Under the pieces are notes generated by a model. That model was given only the letters and a program-made list of their open reading frames with translations. It made no database searches and was not told where the DNA came from. 5,327 bases of DNA from Methylophilales bacterium. GTDB taxonomy: Bacteria; Pseudomonadota; Gammaproteobacteria; Burkholderiales; Methylophilaceae. The position numbers were made by a program, and so were the translations under genes. Location of the stretch: assembly GCA_013205275.1 (NCBI GenBank), contig JABMNG010000004.1, positions 1-5,327 on the forward strand, read 5' to 3'. Positions 1 to 5,327 of this stretch are shown here, in pieces (positions within the stretch are counted from its first letter, which is position 1; every line of letters begins with the position of its first letter).

Positions 1-567
1 ACAGCAAAAATAAAAGAATTATTAGAGGTGGCTTTATTAACAAGCCATAGACCACTGTCGGTTGACGATCTCCAAAAACTATTCTTAGATAAAATTGAGC
101 GATCAACGATACGAATGCTCCTAGATGAGATTAAGGTTGATTGGCAGGAAAAAACGTTACGTTTAGCTCAAACTTCATCCGGCTATAGATTTGAGGCGCT
201 CTCTATATTCTCTGAGTCTTTGATGCGTTTGAATCCAGATCGATTAATTAGGTACTCGCGGGCAGTGATGGAAGTTTTAGCAATTATCGCATACAGGCAA
301 CCGGTGACTCGAGGCGATATAGAAAAGATAAGAGGTGTTTCATTAAACCCAAATGCATTAAGGCAGCTTATGGAAAGAGAGTGGGTTGAGATTATTGGAC
401 AAAAAGAGATACCAGGAAGACCTTCCTTGTATGCGACAACAAAATATTTTTTAGATGATTTTGGCTTGATCTCCATAGCTGAATTGCCAGATATTAATAA
501 GTTTACGGAAGAGCACACTATAGATACTACCATTCAGAATAATGTTGATTTAAGTCAGGAAGGCTAA
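1..567 (+). CDS. scpB: Segregation and condensation protein B (ScpB), 5'-partial
   Basis: ScpB is the double winged-helix subunit that binds the kleisin ScpA and, with SMC, forms the bacterial condensin acting on the nucleoid. The visible 188 residues contain an N-terminal winged helix (roughly residues 1-85, with LLEVALLTSHRPLSVDDLQ as its opening) and a second one carrying the family hallmarks: VLAIIAYRQPVTRGDIEKIRG near residue 93, then GRPSLYATTKYFLDDFGL near residue 145. The frame is open from base 1. A GTG at 28-30 is a possible start, but it lies inside the conserved first helix, so the true start is most likely just upstream of the window and only a few residues are missing. The TAA stop (565-567) touches the rluB ATG, so the two genes are very probably cotranscribed. 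The short C-terminal tail after residue 165 is hydrophilic and typically variable. The family call is secure; the start is not visible. Confidence 0.93.
   Translation, partial: TAKIKELLEVALLTSHRPLSVDDLQKLFLDKIERSTIRMLLDEIKVDWQEKTLRLAQTSSGYRFEALSIFSESLMRLNPDRLIRYSRAVMEVLAIIAYRQPVTRGDIEKIRGVSLNPNALRQLMEREWVEIIGQKEIPGRPSLYATTKYFLDDFGLISIAELPDINKFTEEHTIDTTIQNNVDLSQEG
557..563 (+). promoter_or_regulatory. Ribosome binding site of rluB inside scpB
   Basis: AGGAAGG lies within the last codons of scpB, 4 bases before the rluB ATG at 568 (the AGGA core is 7 bases away). It is one of the clearest Shine-Dalgarno matches in the window, and it supports 568 as the start and coupled translation of scpB and rluB. 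Confidence 0.65.
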
Positions 568-1428
568 ATGAATACCCCAGAAAAAAATAAATCCCCACGA
601 GCTCATCTTAATAACGACAGTGAGGGTATTAGAATTCATAAAGTCCTAGCGCAATCAGGTTACGGCTCTAGAAGAGAAATAGAAAAGGCCATTACAGAGG
701 AGAGAGTAAAAATTAATAACGTAATAGCTACATTAGGGCAGCCAGTTTTAAGTACAGACAAGATAATGTTTAATGGAAAAATTGTCCATCTCAGAGAGGA
801 AAATATCCTTCCAAGAATTTTAATTTACCATAAGCCTGAAGGTGAACTAGTCACCGAAAATGATCCGGAAGGCCGCCCGACAGTATTTGAAAAGCTTCCC
901 AGAATAAAAAGATCAAAATGGATCTCAATTGGTCGGCTAGATTTTAATACATCAGGGCTTCTTATTTTTACCTCATACGGAGAACTTGCAAATCGATTAA
1001 TGCACCCAAAGTACGAAATTGAACGAGAGTATTCTGTAAGGGTCTTGGGTGAGTTATCTGAAGACGTAATGAGCTCCCTTAAGGAGGGTATTGAATTAGA
1101 TGATGGGATAGCAAAATTTGAAACTCTTTATTTTGAAGGAGGGGAAGGGGCAAACCGATGGTATCGCGTAACCCTAAAAGAAGGAAGAAATCGTGAGGTT
1201 AGACGTATGTTTGAAGCTTTTGGTATTACAGTCAGCCGATTAATCAGAGTTAGATTTGGAGAAATAACATTACCCTCTCATTTAAAGCGAGGAATGTTTC
1301 TTGAGCTGAAGCAGAATGAAGTAATTAGTTTATTAAAGTGGAGTGGATTAGAAACTGCCAGCTTTATAAAGCCACAGTCAGACAAACATAACGAAAAAAG
1401 AGAAAAAAAATTTCAAAGGAAGTATTAA
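568..1428 (+). CDS. rluB: 23S rRNA pseudouridine synthase, RluB type
   Basis: A 286-residue RsuA/RluB/RluE/RluF-family enzyme that isomerises a uridine to pseudouridine in rRNA; by family, RluB modifies U2605 of 23S rRNA (E. coli numbering) in the peptidyl-transferase region. An N-terminal S4 RNA-binding domain spans about residues 21-66 (IRIHKVLAQSGYGSRREIEK). The catalytic domain follows, with the motif GRLDFNTSGLLIF at 122-134, where Asp125 is the expected nucleophile, and the conserved KEGRNREVRRMFEAFG at 204-219. The C-terminal tail (about 264-286) is short and rich in Lys/Arg, consistent with RNA contact. Presence of the S4 domain and synteny with scpB favour RluB over RluE or RsuA; RluF is the main alternative. 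The ATG directly follows the scpB stop and has a good ribosome site. The TAA stop overlaps the convergent dapE stop by four bases. Confidence 0.92.
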   Translation: MNTPEKNKSPRAHLNNDSEGIRIHKVLAQSGYGSRREIEKAITEERVKINNVIATLGQPVLSTDKIMFNGKIVHLREENILPRILIYHKPEGELVTENDPEGRPTVFEKLPRIKRSKWISIGRLDFNTSGLLIFTSYGELANRLMHPKYEIEREYSVRVLGELSEDVMSSLKEGIELDDGIAKFETLYFEGGEGANRWYRVTLKEGRNREVRRMFEAFGITVSRLIRVRFGEITLPSHLKRGMFLELKQNEVISLLKWSGLETASFIKPQSDKHNEKREKKFQRKY

Positions 1429-1435
1429 GTTAATA
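1423..1435. other. AT-only palindrome at the rluB/dapE convergent junction
   Basis: TATTAA-G-TTAATA is a perfect 6-base inverted repeat around a single base (1429) that covers both overlapping stop codons. On the left is an A-rich tract (about 1394-1410) and on the right a T-run (1439-1444), so each strand would read a U-rich stretch after the hairpin. The stem has no G-C pair and almost no loop, so a functional bidirectional terminator is possible but weakly supported, and AT-rich DNA makes such palindromes by chance. Confidence 0.3.
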
Positions 1436-2555
1436 AGATTTTTTCCAGCGTTATTCTGTAAATATTCTTAAGCTTATCTACATCATCGACGGCTACGTAT
1501 TCATTAATCTTATGTATAGATTCATTGATAGGCCCAAACTCAACGACTTGGTCGCACAGTGTTGCAATAAATCTTCCGTCTGACGTACCTCCCGTAGTAG
1601 AGATCACAGGCTTTATTTTAAGCACCTCTTCTATTGCTTCTGATAACTTGTTAACAAGAAGGCCTTTTTCAGTTAAATATGGCTGACCTGAATGATTCCA
1701 GTAAATCTTATAATTTAATTGGTATTTTTTTAGGGTTTCTTCCACTCTAGTTTTTAATGATTCCGCAGAACTTTCAGTTGAGTATCTGAAATTAAAAAGC
1801 ACCTCAACCTCTCCAGGAACAACATTTGTCGCTCCGGTCCCACCATTAATATTAGAGATTTGCCATGATGTTTTAGGGAAGTATTCATTTCCCTCGTCCC
1901 ATACAGTGTTTACCAAGTCATGAATAACGGGCGCAATTTCATGGATTGGATTTTTAATCAGCTCAGGGTATGCAATATGCCCTTGAATTCCTTCAACAAT
2001 TAATTTTGCTGACAAAGAGCCTCTTCTTCCGTTTTTAACGGTATCACCAAACTCTAGGTTGCTAGTTGGTTCACCGACAATACAATAATCTATTTGTTCT
2101 TTTCTATTTTTTAATGCCTCAATTACTTTTACAGTCCCATCAGTTGCAACTCCCTCTTCATCAGAGGTTATAAGAAGTGCAATTGATCCGGGATGATTGG
2201 GGTTGGCAGCTACAAACTCCTCAATGCTTACTATGAAAGCGGCGAGGGATGATTTCATATCAGCTGCACCTCGTCCATACAGTTTATTATCGGTCACTGT
2301 AGGAGTGAAAGGGGGACTTTGCCATTTATCCTCTGGGCCAGTTGGAACAACATCTGTATGACCAGCAAAAACGACTAGGGGTGAGTTCGTGCCACGTTTT
2401 GCATAGAAATTTCTGACGTCACCATAATTCATATTTTCTATGGTAAACCCAAGCAAGTTTAAATGTCGGATTAGTAAATCTTGGCAGCCTGCATCATTGG
2501 GGGTGATGGATTTTTTTGAAATTAAATCTTTGGCAATATCTAATGTTCGGGTCAT
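1425..2555 (-). CDS. dapE: Succinyl-diaminopimelate desuccinylase
   Basis: A di-zinc M20-family hydrolase of 376 residues, the normal length. It cleaves N-succinyl-LL-2,6-diaminopimelate to succinate and LL-diaminopimelate, for lysine and for cell-wall meso-DAP. All expected metal and catalytic residues are present: His66 in VFAGHTDVVPTG, Asp99 in YGRGAADMKSS, Glu133 (general base) and Glu134 in SDEEG, Glu162 in VGEPT, and His348 in GPINESIHKINEYV. These match the H. influenzae DapE positions with an offset of one. The dimerisation/lid domain lies between about 178 and 290 and contains RRGSLSAKL and NGGTGATNVVPGEV. The ATG overlaps the yffB stop as ATGA and has only a weak purine stretch upstream (AAAGAA), so translation probably depends on coupling to yffB. 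It is the last gene of the dapD-yffB-dapE operon, and its stop overlaps convergent rluB. Confidence 0.96.
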   Translation of the reverse strand: MTRTLDIAKDLISKKSITPNDAGCQDLLIRHLNLLGFTIENMNYGDVRNFYAKRGTNSPLVVFAGHTDVVPTGPEDKWQSPPFTPTVTDNKLYGRGAADMKSSLAAFIVSIEEFVAANPNHPGSIALLITSDEEGVATDGTVKVIEALKNRKEQIDYCIVGEPTSNLEFGDTVKNGRRGSLSAKLIVEGIQGHIAYPELIKNPIHEIAPVIHDLVNTVWDEGNEYFPKTSWQISNINGGTGATNVVPGEVEVLFNFRYSTESSAESLKTRVEETLKKYQLNYKIYWNHSGQPYLTEKGLLVNKLSEAIEEVLKIKPVISTTGGTSDGRFIATLCDQVVEFGPINESIHKINEYVAVDDVDKLKNIYRITLEKILLT

Positions 2556-2914
2556 TTTAGTTGTTCTTTGTATAGTGTCTGATCGAATCCAATGATAATA
2601 ATTTTACCCTGCCTAGTTATCACAGGCCTCTTCATTATAGTTGGCTTTTTTATTATCATATTGATGGCATCCTCGGATGTAACCAACTCAGCCTTACTTT
2701 CGCTACTCAATTGCTTCCAGCTGCTACTAGCCTTATTTACTAGATTTAACCATGTGTAACTAATGCTCATGCCTTGAATCCATTCACGTAATAGAGCCTT
2801 GTCTAAAACTCCTTTTTTGACATCGAAAAATTCATAAGCATGATTGTTATCTGATAGCCAATCAAGTGACTTTTTTACCGTGTTACAATTTTTAATTCCA
2901 TACACTTGAAGCAA
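2552..2914 (-). CDS. yffB: YffB-type ArsC/Spx-fold protein (single-cysteine thioredoxin-like)
   Basis: A 120-residue protein of the ArsC/Spx superfamily, YffB branch; the length is typical. It opens with VYGIKNCNTVKKSLDWL. Cys10 is the only cysteine in the whole protein, so there is no CXXC pair as in Spx, and it lacks the extra cysteines of thioredoxin-coupled arsenate reductases. The conserved KRPVI segment at 95-99 supplies the Arg-Pro active-site loop. The biochemical role of YffB proteins is not settled; a glutathione-dependent thiol reductase activity has been proposed for a homologue. Automatic pipelines often label it arsenate reductase, which I would not adopt here. The start is a TTG at 2914-2912: the frame upstream holds no ATG before a stop, and a purine-rich AGAGGG sits 8 bases ahead. 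It starts 2 bases after dapD and overlaps dapE by 4 bases, implying a shared transcript and perhaps a link to DAP synthesis. Confidence 0.85.
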   Translation of the reverse strand: MLQVYGIKNCNTVKKSLDWLSDNNHAYEFFDVKKGVLDKALLREWIQGMSISYTWLNLVNKASSSWKQLSSESKAELVTSEDAINMIIKKPTIMKRPVITRQGKIIIIGFDQTLYKEQLK

Positions 2915-2916
2915 GC

Positions 2917-3744
2917 TTATATCCCTCTTAGTAATTCATTAATACCAACTTTACTTAAAGTTTTTTCATCAACTTTTTTTACAATCACAGCACAATATAA
3001 GCTGTATGATCCATCTTTAGAGGGTAAATTCCCGGACACCACGACAGAGCCTTTTGGTATTCTTCCATATGTAACTTGCCCTGTTTCTCTGTCATAAATC
3101 TTTGTTGACTGCCCAATGTAAACACCCATAGAAATAACAACATTATCTTCAACAACCACACCTTCCACTACTTCAGAGCGAGCCCCAACAAAGCAATTGT
3201 CTCCAATAATAGTTGGCCCTGCCTGTATAGGCTCTAGAACTCCACCAATGCCAACGCCACCAGACAAGTGAACATTCTTGCCAATTTGAGCGCATGAACC
3301 TACAGTTGCCCATGTGTCGACCATTGTTCCTTCGCCTACATAGGCACCAATGTTGACATAAGACGGCATTAGCACAACATTCTTTCCAATAAAGCTTCCT
3401 TTCCTAGCAATTGCATTTGGCACTACGCGATATCCACCAGCCTTAAAGTCTTCTTCAGAAAAATTATTAAATTTAGATTCGACCTTATCGAAGAAATTTG
3501 TATAGCGCCCCGCCATAACAAAATTATCCTGAACCCTAAATGAAAGAAGAACAGCTTTTTTTAGCCATTGATGTGTTTCCCATTCTTGAGAGTCCCCAAT
3601 TCTTGAAGCAACTCTTAATTTTCCACTATTTAGCCCATTGAGTGCTTCATCTATAGCATCCTTAGTATCTTTTTCTACATTATCGGGAGTTATTTCTGCA
3701 CGAATTTCAAAAGCATCTTCAATTATTGATTGTAATGTTGTCAT
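2917..3744 (-). CDS. dapD: Tetrahydrodipicolinate N-succinyltransferase
   Basis: DapD transfers succinyl from succinyl-CoA to 2,3,4,5-tetrahydrodipicolinate, the committing step of the succinylase branch of DAP/lysine synthesis, in the cytoplasm as a trimer. The 275-residue protein is full length against the roughly 274 residues of the E. coli enzyme and is very similar across its length. An N-terminal helical domain (about 1-105) is followed by a left-handed beta-helix of hexapeptide repeats (about 108-230), including NIGAYVGEGTMVDTWATVG and GGVGIGGVLEP, then a C-terminal strand region ending KVGINELLRGI. Asp143 (VDTWATVG) and Glu191 (GARSEVVEG) correspond to the catalytic pair described for mycobacterial DapD. 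The ATG at 3744 gives the usual MTTLQSIIEDAFE opening, with only a weak Shine-Dalgarno. It is the first gene of dapD-yffB-dapE and has its own promoter in the 64-base gap. dapC, often beside dapD in betaproteobacteria, is not here. Confidence 0.97.
   Translation of the reverse strand: MTTLQSIIEDAFEIRAEITPDNVEKDTKDAIDEALNGLNSGKLRVASRIGDSQEWETHQWLKKAVLLSFRVQDNFVMAGRYTNFFDKVESKFNNFSEEDFKAGGYRVVPNAIARKGSFIGKNVVLMPSYVNIGAYVGEGTMVDTWATVGSCAQIGKNVHLSGGVGIGGVLEPIQAGPTIIGDNCFVGARSEVVEGVVVEDNVVISMGVYIGQSTKIYDRETGQVTYGRIPKGSVVVSGNLPSKDGSYSLYCAVIVKKVDEKTLSKVGINELLRGI
2923..2928 (-). promoter_or_regulatory. Ribosome binding site deciding the TTG start of yffB
   Basis: On the minus strand AGAGGG lies in the final codons of dapD, ending 8 bases before the TTG at 2914. 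The alternative GTG at 2905-2903 would be 17 bases away and would trim the first beta strand, so the TTG is preferred. Confidence 0.6.
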
Positions 3745-3760
3745 TTTTATCTTTACGATT

Positions 3761-3784
3761 AGGTTAAAAAATATTATTTTACCT
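3761..3784. repeat. 24-base imperfect dyad over the dapD -10 box (candidate operator)
   Basis: The half-sites AGGTTAAAAAAT (3761-3772) and ATTATTTTACCT (3773-3784) are inverted copies matching at 10 of 12 positions with no spacer, anchored by AGGT and ACCT at the ends. The centre falls within the predicted -10 box (3771-3776). A protein bound here would cover the RNA polymerase contact, so a repressor site is possible. As an RNA hairpin it would be mostly A-U and is not followed by a U-run, so it does not look like a terminator for the protease gene. Confidence 0.35.
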
Positions 3785-3798
3785 TAATTCATTTACAA
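3771..3798 (-). promoter_or_regulatory. Predicted sigma70 promoter of dapD-yffB-dapE
   Basis: Reading leftward, TTGTAA (3798-3793) and TAATAT (3776-3771) are separated by 16 bases; each matches the consensus at 4 of 6 positions. Transcription would start near 3764, leaving a leader of about 20 bases before the dapD ATG. An overlapping TAAAAT (3782-3777) is a closer -10 match but has no -35 partner at the right distance. The site lies in the only real intergenic gap of the window. AT-rich DNA yields such matches easily, so this is a prediction. Confidence 0.45.
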
Positions 3799-3808
3799 AC
3801 TCGGAATA

Positions 3809-4612
3809 CTATTTAGATTTTGCATCCAAGTATAATTGATTGAGTTTTCTTGCATGAATTGAAAGGTCAGAGATTCGATTTTCATTTGCTGGGTGTGTGC
3901 TTAGAAATTCTGGTACCTTAGCATCGGATAGTTGGTCCATTTTTCGCCATAAGCTAACGGCAGCCATTGGGTTGAAACCTGCCCTAGCAGATAACTCTAT
4001 CCCCATTTTATCCGCTTCTCGTTCTTGTTCTCTGCTATTTGGTAGCGCAAAAAATAAGGTTGCCCCTAATGCTGCTGCTTGTATTGCGGTATTTGAACCT
4101 AAAGAACCATCACTTAAGTACATTGCAAAGCCAATAATCCCTACCTGCTGAACTAATGCAGTAGACATTCTTTCTCTGCCATGTTCACGTAGCGCATGGG
4201 AAATTTCATGCCCTAAAACAGCAGCAATCTCATCTTCTGTTGCATCAGTTTTTTTTAGCAAACCTGTATAAACCATAATTTTTCCACCTGGCATGCAGTA
4301 TGCGTTAACCTCTTCACTCTCTTGTACATTAATCTCCCATTTCCATTTCGTGGCATCTTCTCGAAAAACATATACATTATCAATTAATTTGTAGGCTATT
4401 CTCCTGACTTTTTCAAGCTCGTCTTTATCATTATTTAATTTATTATTTTTCTCAGCATTGGCAATTTCTTGTCGATAGCCGTCCTCCGACATGCTCATTG
4501 CCATGAACTCTGGTAGCAATATAAGTTGCCTTCTTGAAACATCGGATTCAGTATTGGTTGTTGTTGTTACGCAACCGCTGACCAAAAATATTATAACTAG
4601 AAGTATTTTCAT
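3809..4612 (-). CDS. M48-family zinc metalloprotease, lipoprotein (LoiP/YggG-like)
   Basis: A 267-residue membrane-anchored zinc endopeptidase. The start MKILLVIIFLVSGC is a short type II signal peptide: a lysine, a hydrophobic core, and lipobox LVSGC with Cys14 as the lipidated residue. The +2 residue is Val rather than Asp, so sorting to the outer membrane, facing the periplasm, is expected. The M48 signature is complete: HEISH at 135-139 (His135, His139 zinc ligands; Glu136 general base), the third ligand expected at Glu197 in REQEREAD (194-201), and a conserved THPANENRI at 239-247. The size and lack of TPR repeats resemble E. coli LoiP (YggG) rather than BepA; the lack of multiple membrane spans excludes HtpX. 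The likely role is degradation or quality control of envelope proteins; the substrate is unknown. It starts 11 bases after kup with no clear Shine-Dalgarno, which suggests cotranscription and perhaps coupling. The stop is TAG at 3811-3809. Confidence 0.88.
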   Translation of the reverse strand: MKILLVIIFLVSGCVTTTTNTESDVSRRQLILLPEFMAMSMSEDGYRQEIANAEKNNKLNNDKDELEKVRRIAYKLIDNVYVFREDATKWKWEINVQESEEVNAYCMPGGKIMVYTGLLKKTDATEDEIAAVLGHEISHALREHGRERMSTALVQQVGIIGFAMYLSDGSLGSNTAIQAAALGATLFFALPNSREQEREADKMGIELSARAGFNPMAAVSLWRKMDQLSDAKVPEFLSTHPANENRISDLSIHARKLNQLYLDAKSK

Positions 4613-4623
4613 ATTTAACTGTT

Positions 4624-5327
4624 TTAAATTACAACCTGACTACCTAGCTCGACAACGCGATTTACAGGCAAATGAAATTGATTGGTTATACTTTCTGAGC
4701 TTCTGAATAATGTCACAAATATTTTCTTTCTTAAATAACTCATAGTAGAGCTTGGTTGCGCAATTAAACTTTCTTTACCGATAAAATATGATGTATCCAT
4801 TGGATCAAAATCAAGGCCAAAATCTGAACATTTTTTAAGGTCGTTTGGGATATTTGTAGCATCTTTAAATCCGTAGCTAATAGTCACCTGATAAAAATTA
4901 TGAGGTAATTTACTAACCCTTACCATATCTTTTGCTTTCACATGTGGCGAGTCTGAGAAGCTGATAGTAAGTAAAACGACAGTTTTGTGGATAATTTTAT
5001 TATGCTTAAGGTTGTGAAGTAGGGCATGTGGGACACCGTTAGGGTTTGGGGTAAGAAATATTGAGGTTCCATTCACTCGACTTTTTAGACTTCCTTTTAT
5101 GGAGAGTAAAAAAGAGGTTATATCCATAGACTCGTCTTTTAGTTTTAGGTATAAAAGTCCCCGACCTTTTTTCCAGGTTGTCATAAGTAATATAAGTATC
5201 AGCCCTACAACGAGAGGAAACCAACCACCGTCAGTTACTTTAATTATGTTTGCTGAGAAGAAGACAAGGTCAATAGTTAAAAAAACTGCAATAAATGTAC
5301 CAGCTTTAAGCCAATTCCATTTCCATA
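4624..5327 (-). CDS. kup: Kup-family low-affinity potassium transporter, 5'-partial (C-terminal part)
   Basis: The last 233 or so residues of a Kup/HAK/KT (TrkD) K+ uptake protein, an inner-membrane K+/H+ symporter usually near 620 residues; the N-terminal two thirds lie beyond the right edge. The frame is open to the edge (first whole codon at 5325). Visible parts are: a transmembrane segment around AGTFIAVFLTIDLVFFSANI (bases 5304-5245), the GGWFPLVVGLILILLMTTWK segment that is the last membrane helix (about 5229-5170), then the cytoplasmic domain. This domain carries the family motifs VPHALLHNLKHNKIIHKTVVL, SYGFKD, TSYFIGKESLI and the C-terminal NRVVELGSQVVI. The ATG at 5184 sits at the end of the last helix (MTTWK) and is an internal methionine, not a start. 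The stop is TAA at 4626-4624, 11 bases before the protease gene. Confidence 0.94.
   Translation of the reverse strand, partial: WKWNWLKAGTFIAVFLTIDLVFFSANIIKVTDGGWFPLVVGLILILLMTTWKKGRGLLYLKLKDESMDITSFLLSIKGSLKSRVNGTSIFLTPNPNGVPHALLHNLKHNKIIHKTVVLLTISFSDSPHVKAKDMVRVSKLPHNFYQVTISYGFKDATNIPNDLKKCSDFGLDFDPMDTSYFIGKESLIAQPSSTMSYLRKKIFVTLFRSSESITNQFHLPVNRVVELGSQVVI

Noticed and set aside
28..30. GTG as the start of scpB
   Set aside because: The frame is open to base 1 and the codon falls inside the conserved first helix of ScpB (KELLEVALL), so the start most likely precedes the window.
183..533. Minus-strand open frame of 116 residues
   Set aside because: It is antisense to the conserved scpB core and encodes no recognisable family.
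2552..2914. Arsenate reductase
   Set aside because: The ArsC fold is shared, but the YffB-like sequence, single cysteine, lack of ars genes and dap context argue against arsenic detoxification.
2906..3097. Plus-strand open frame of 63 residues
   Set aside because: It is antisense to the conserved 3' end of dapD and has no family features.
3745..3808. Rho-independent terminator after the M48 protease gene
   Set aside because: The dyad in this gap would form an A-U-rich hairpin without a following U-run on the minus strand.
3897..4151. Plus-strand open frame of 84 residues
   Set aside because: It is antisense to the M48 protease, including its zinc-ligand region; no domain is recognisable.
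4491..4706. Plus-strand open frame of 71 residues across the protease/kup junction
   Set aside because: It is antisense to both the protease signal peptide and the conserved Kup C-terminus, with no ribosome site or family signal noticed.
4624..5184. A stand-alone 186-residue protein starting at the ATG at 5184
   Set aside because: The same frame continues upstream to the window edge with two Kup membrane helices, so the ATG is internal to kup.
5039..5224. Second minus-strand frame of 61 residues
   Set aside because: It overlaps kup in another frame; the kup frame carries the conserved motifs.
1..5327. tRNA or rRNA genes, CRISPR arrays, insertion sequences, attachment sites, riboswitches, defence genes
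   Set aside because: The window is filled by seven recognisable housekeeping genes, and the only gap (64 bases) is too small for most of these; no direct-repeat array or transposase motif was seen.

Overview
The window reads as ordinary chromosomal housekeeping DNA from an AT-rich (about 35-40% G+C by eye), tightly packed Gram-negative bacterium. The evidence for Gram-negative is the proteobacterial succinylase branch of lysine/DAP synthesis (DapD, DapE), a YffB-type ArsC-fold protein beside dapE, an RluB-type pseudouridine synthase, a signal-peptidase-II lipoprotein M48 protease and a Kup K+ transporter. The protein signatures together with the AT-richness and near-zero spacing fit a streamlined beta- or gammaproteobacterium. 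A small-genome betaproteobacterium such as an OM43/Methylophilaceae-like lineage is a reasonable guess, but it is only an inference.

Layout. Plus strand: scpB (1-567, 5' end outside the window) abuts rluB (568-1428). These meet, tail to tail, a leftward group on the minus strand. Read in the direction of transcription from the right edge, that group is kup (4624-5327, 5' end outside the window), an M48 lipoprotein protease (3809-4612), then dapD (2917-3744), yffB (2552-2914) and dapE (1425-2555). Gaps are 0 (scpB/rluB), -4 (rluB/dapE, convergent), -4 (dapE/yffB), +2 (yffB/dapD), 64 (dapD/protease) and 11 bases (protease/kup). The only real intergenic stretch is the 64 bases upstream of dapD. 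It holds a plausible sigma70 promoter and a 24-base near-perfect dyad centred on its -10 box. No stretch longer than 300 bases lacks a gene.

How the genes work together. scpB and rluB pair a chromosome-condensation subunit with a 23S rRNA modification enzyme, a pairing seen in many bacteria. dapD-yffB-dapE is a translationally coupled operon that supplies two steps of meso-diaminopimelate/lysine synthesis, with a small single-cysteine thioredoxin-fold protein between them. kup and the protease are cell-envelope genes: potassium uptake, and probable outer-membrane protein quality control.

I found no mobile element, CRISPR array, RNA gene, defence system or sign of horizontal transfer. I do not see an undescribed system here. 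The most interesting points are the dyad at the dapD promoter, the embedded yffB with its TTG start, and the 4-base convergent overlap with an AT-only palindrome between rluB and dapE.
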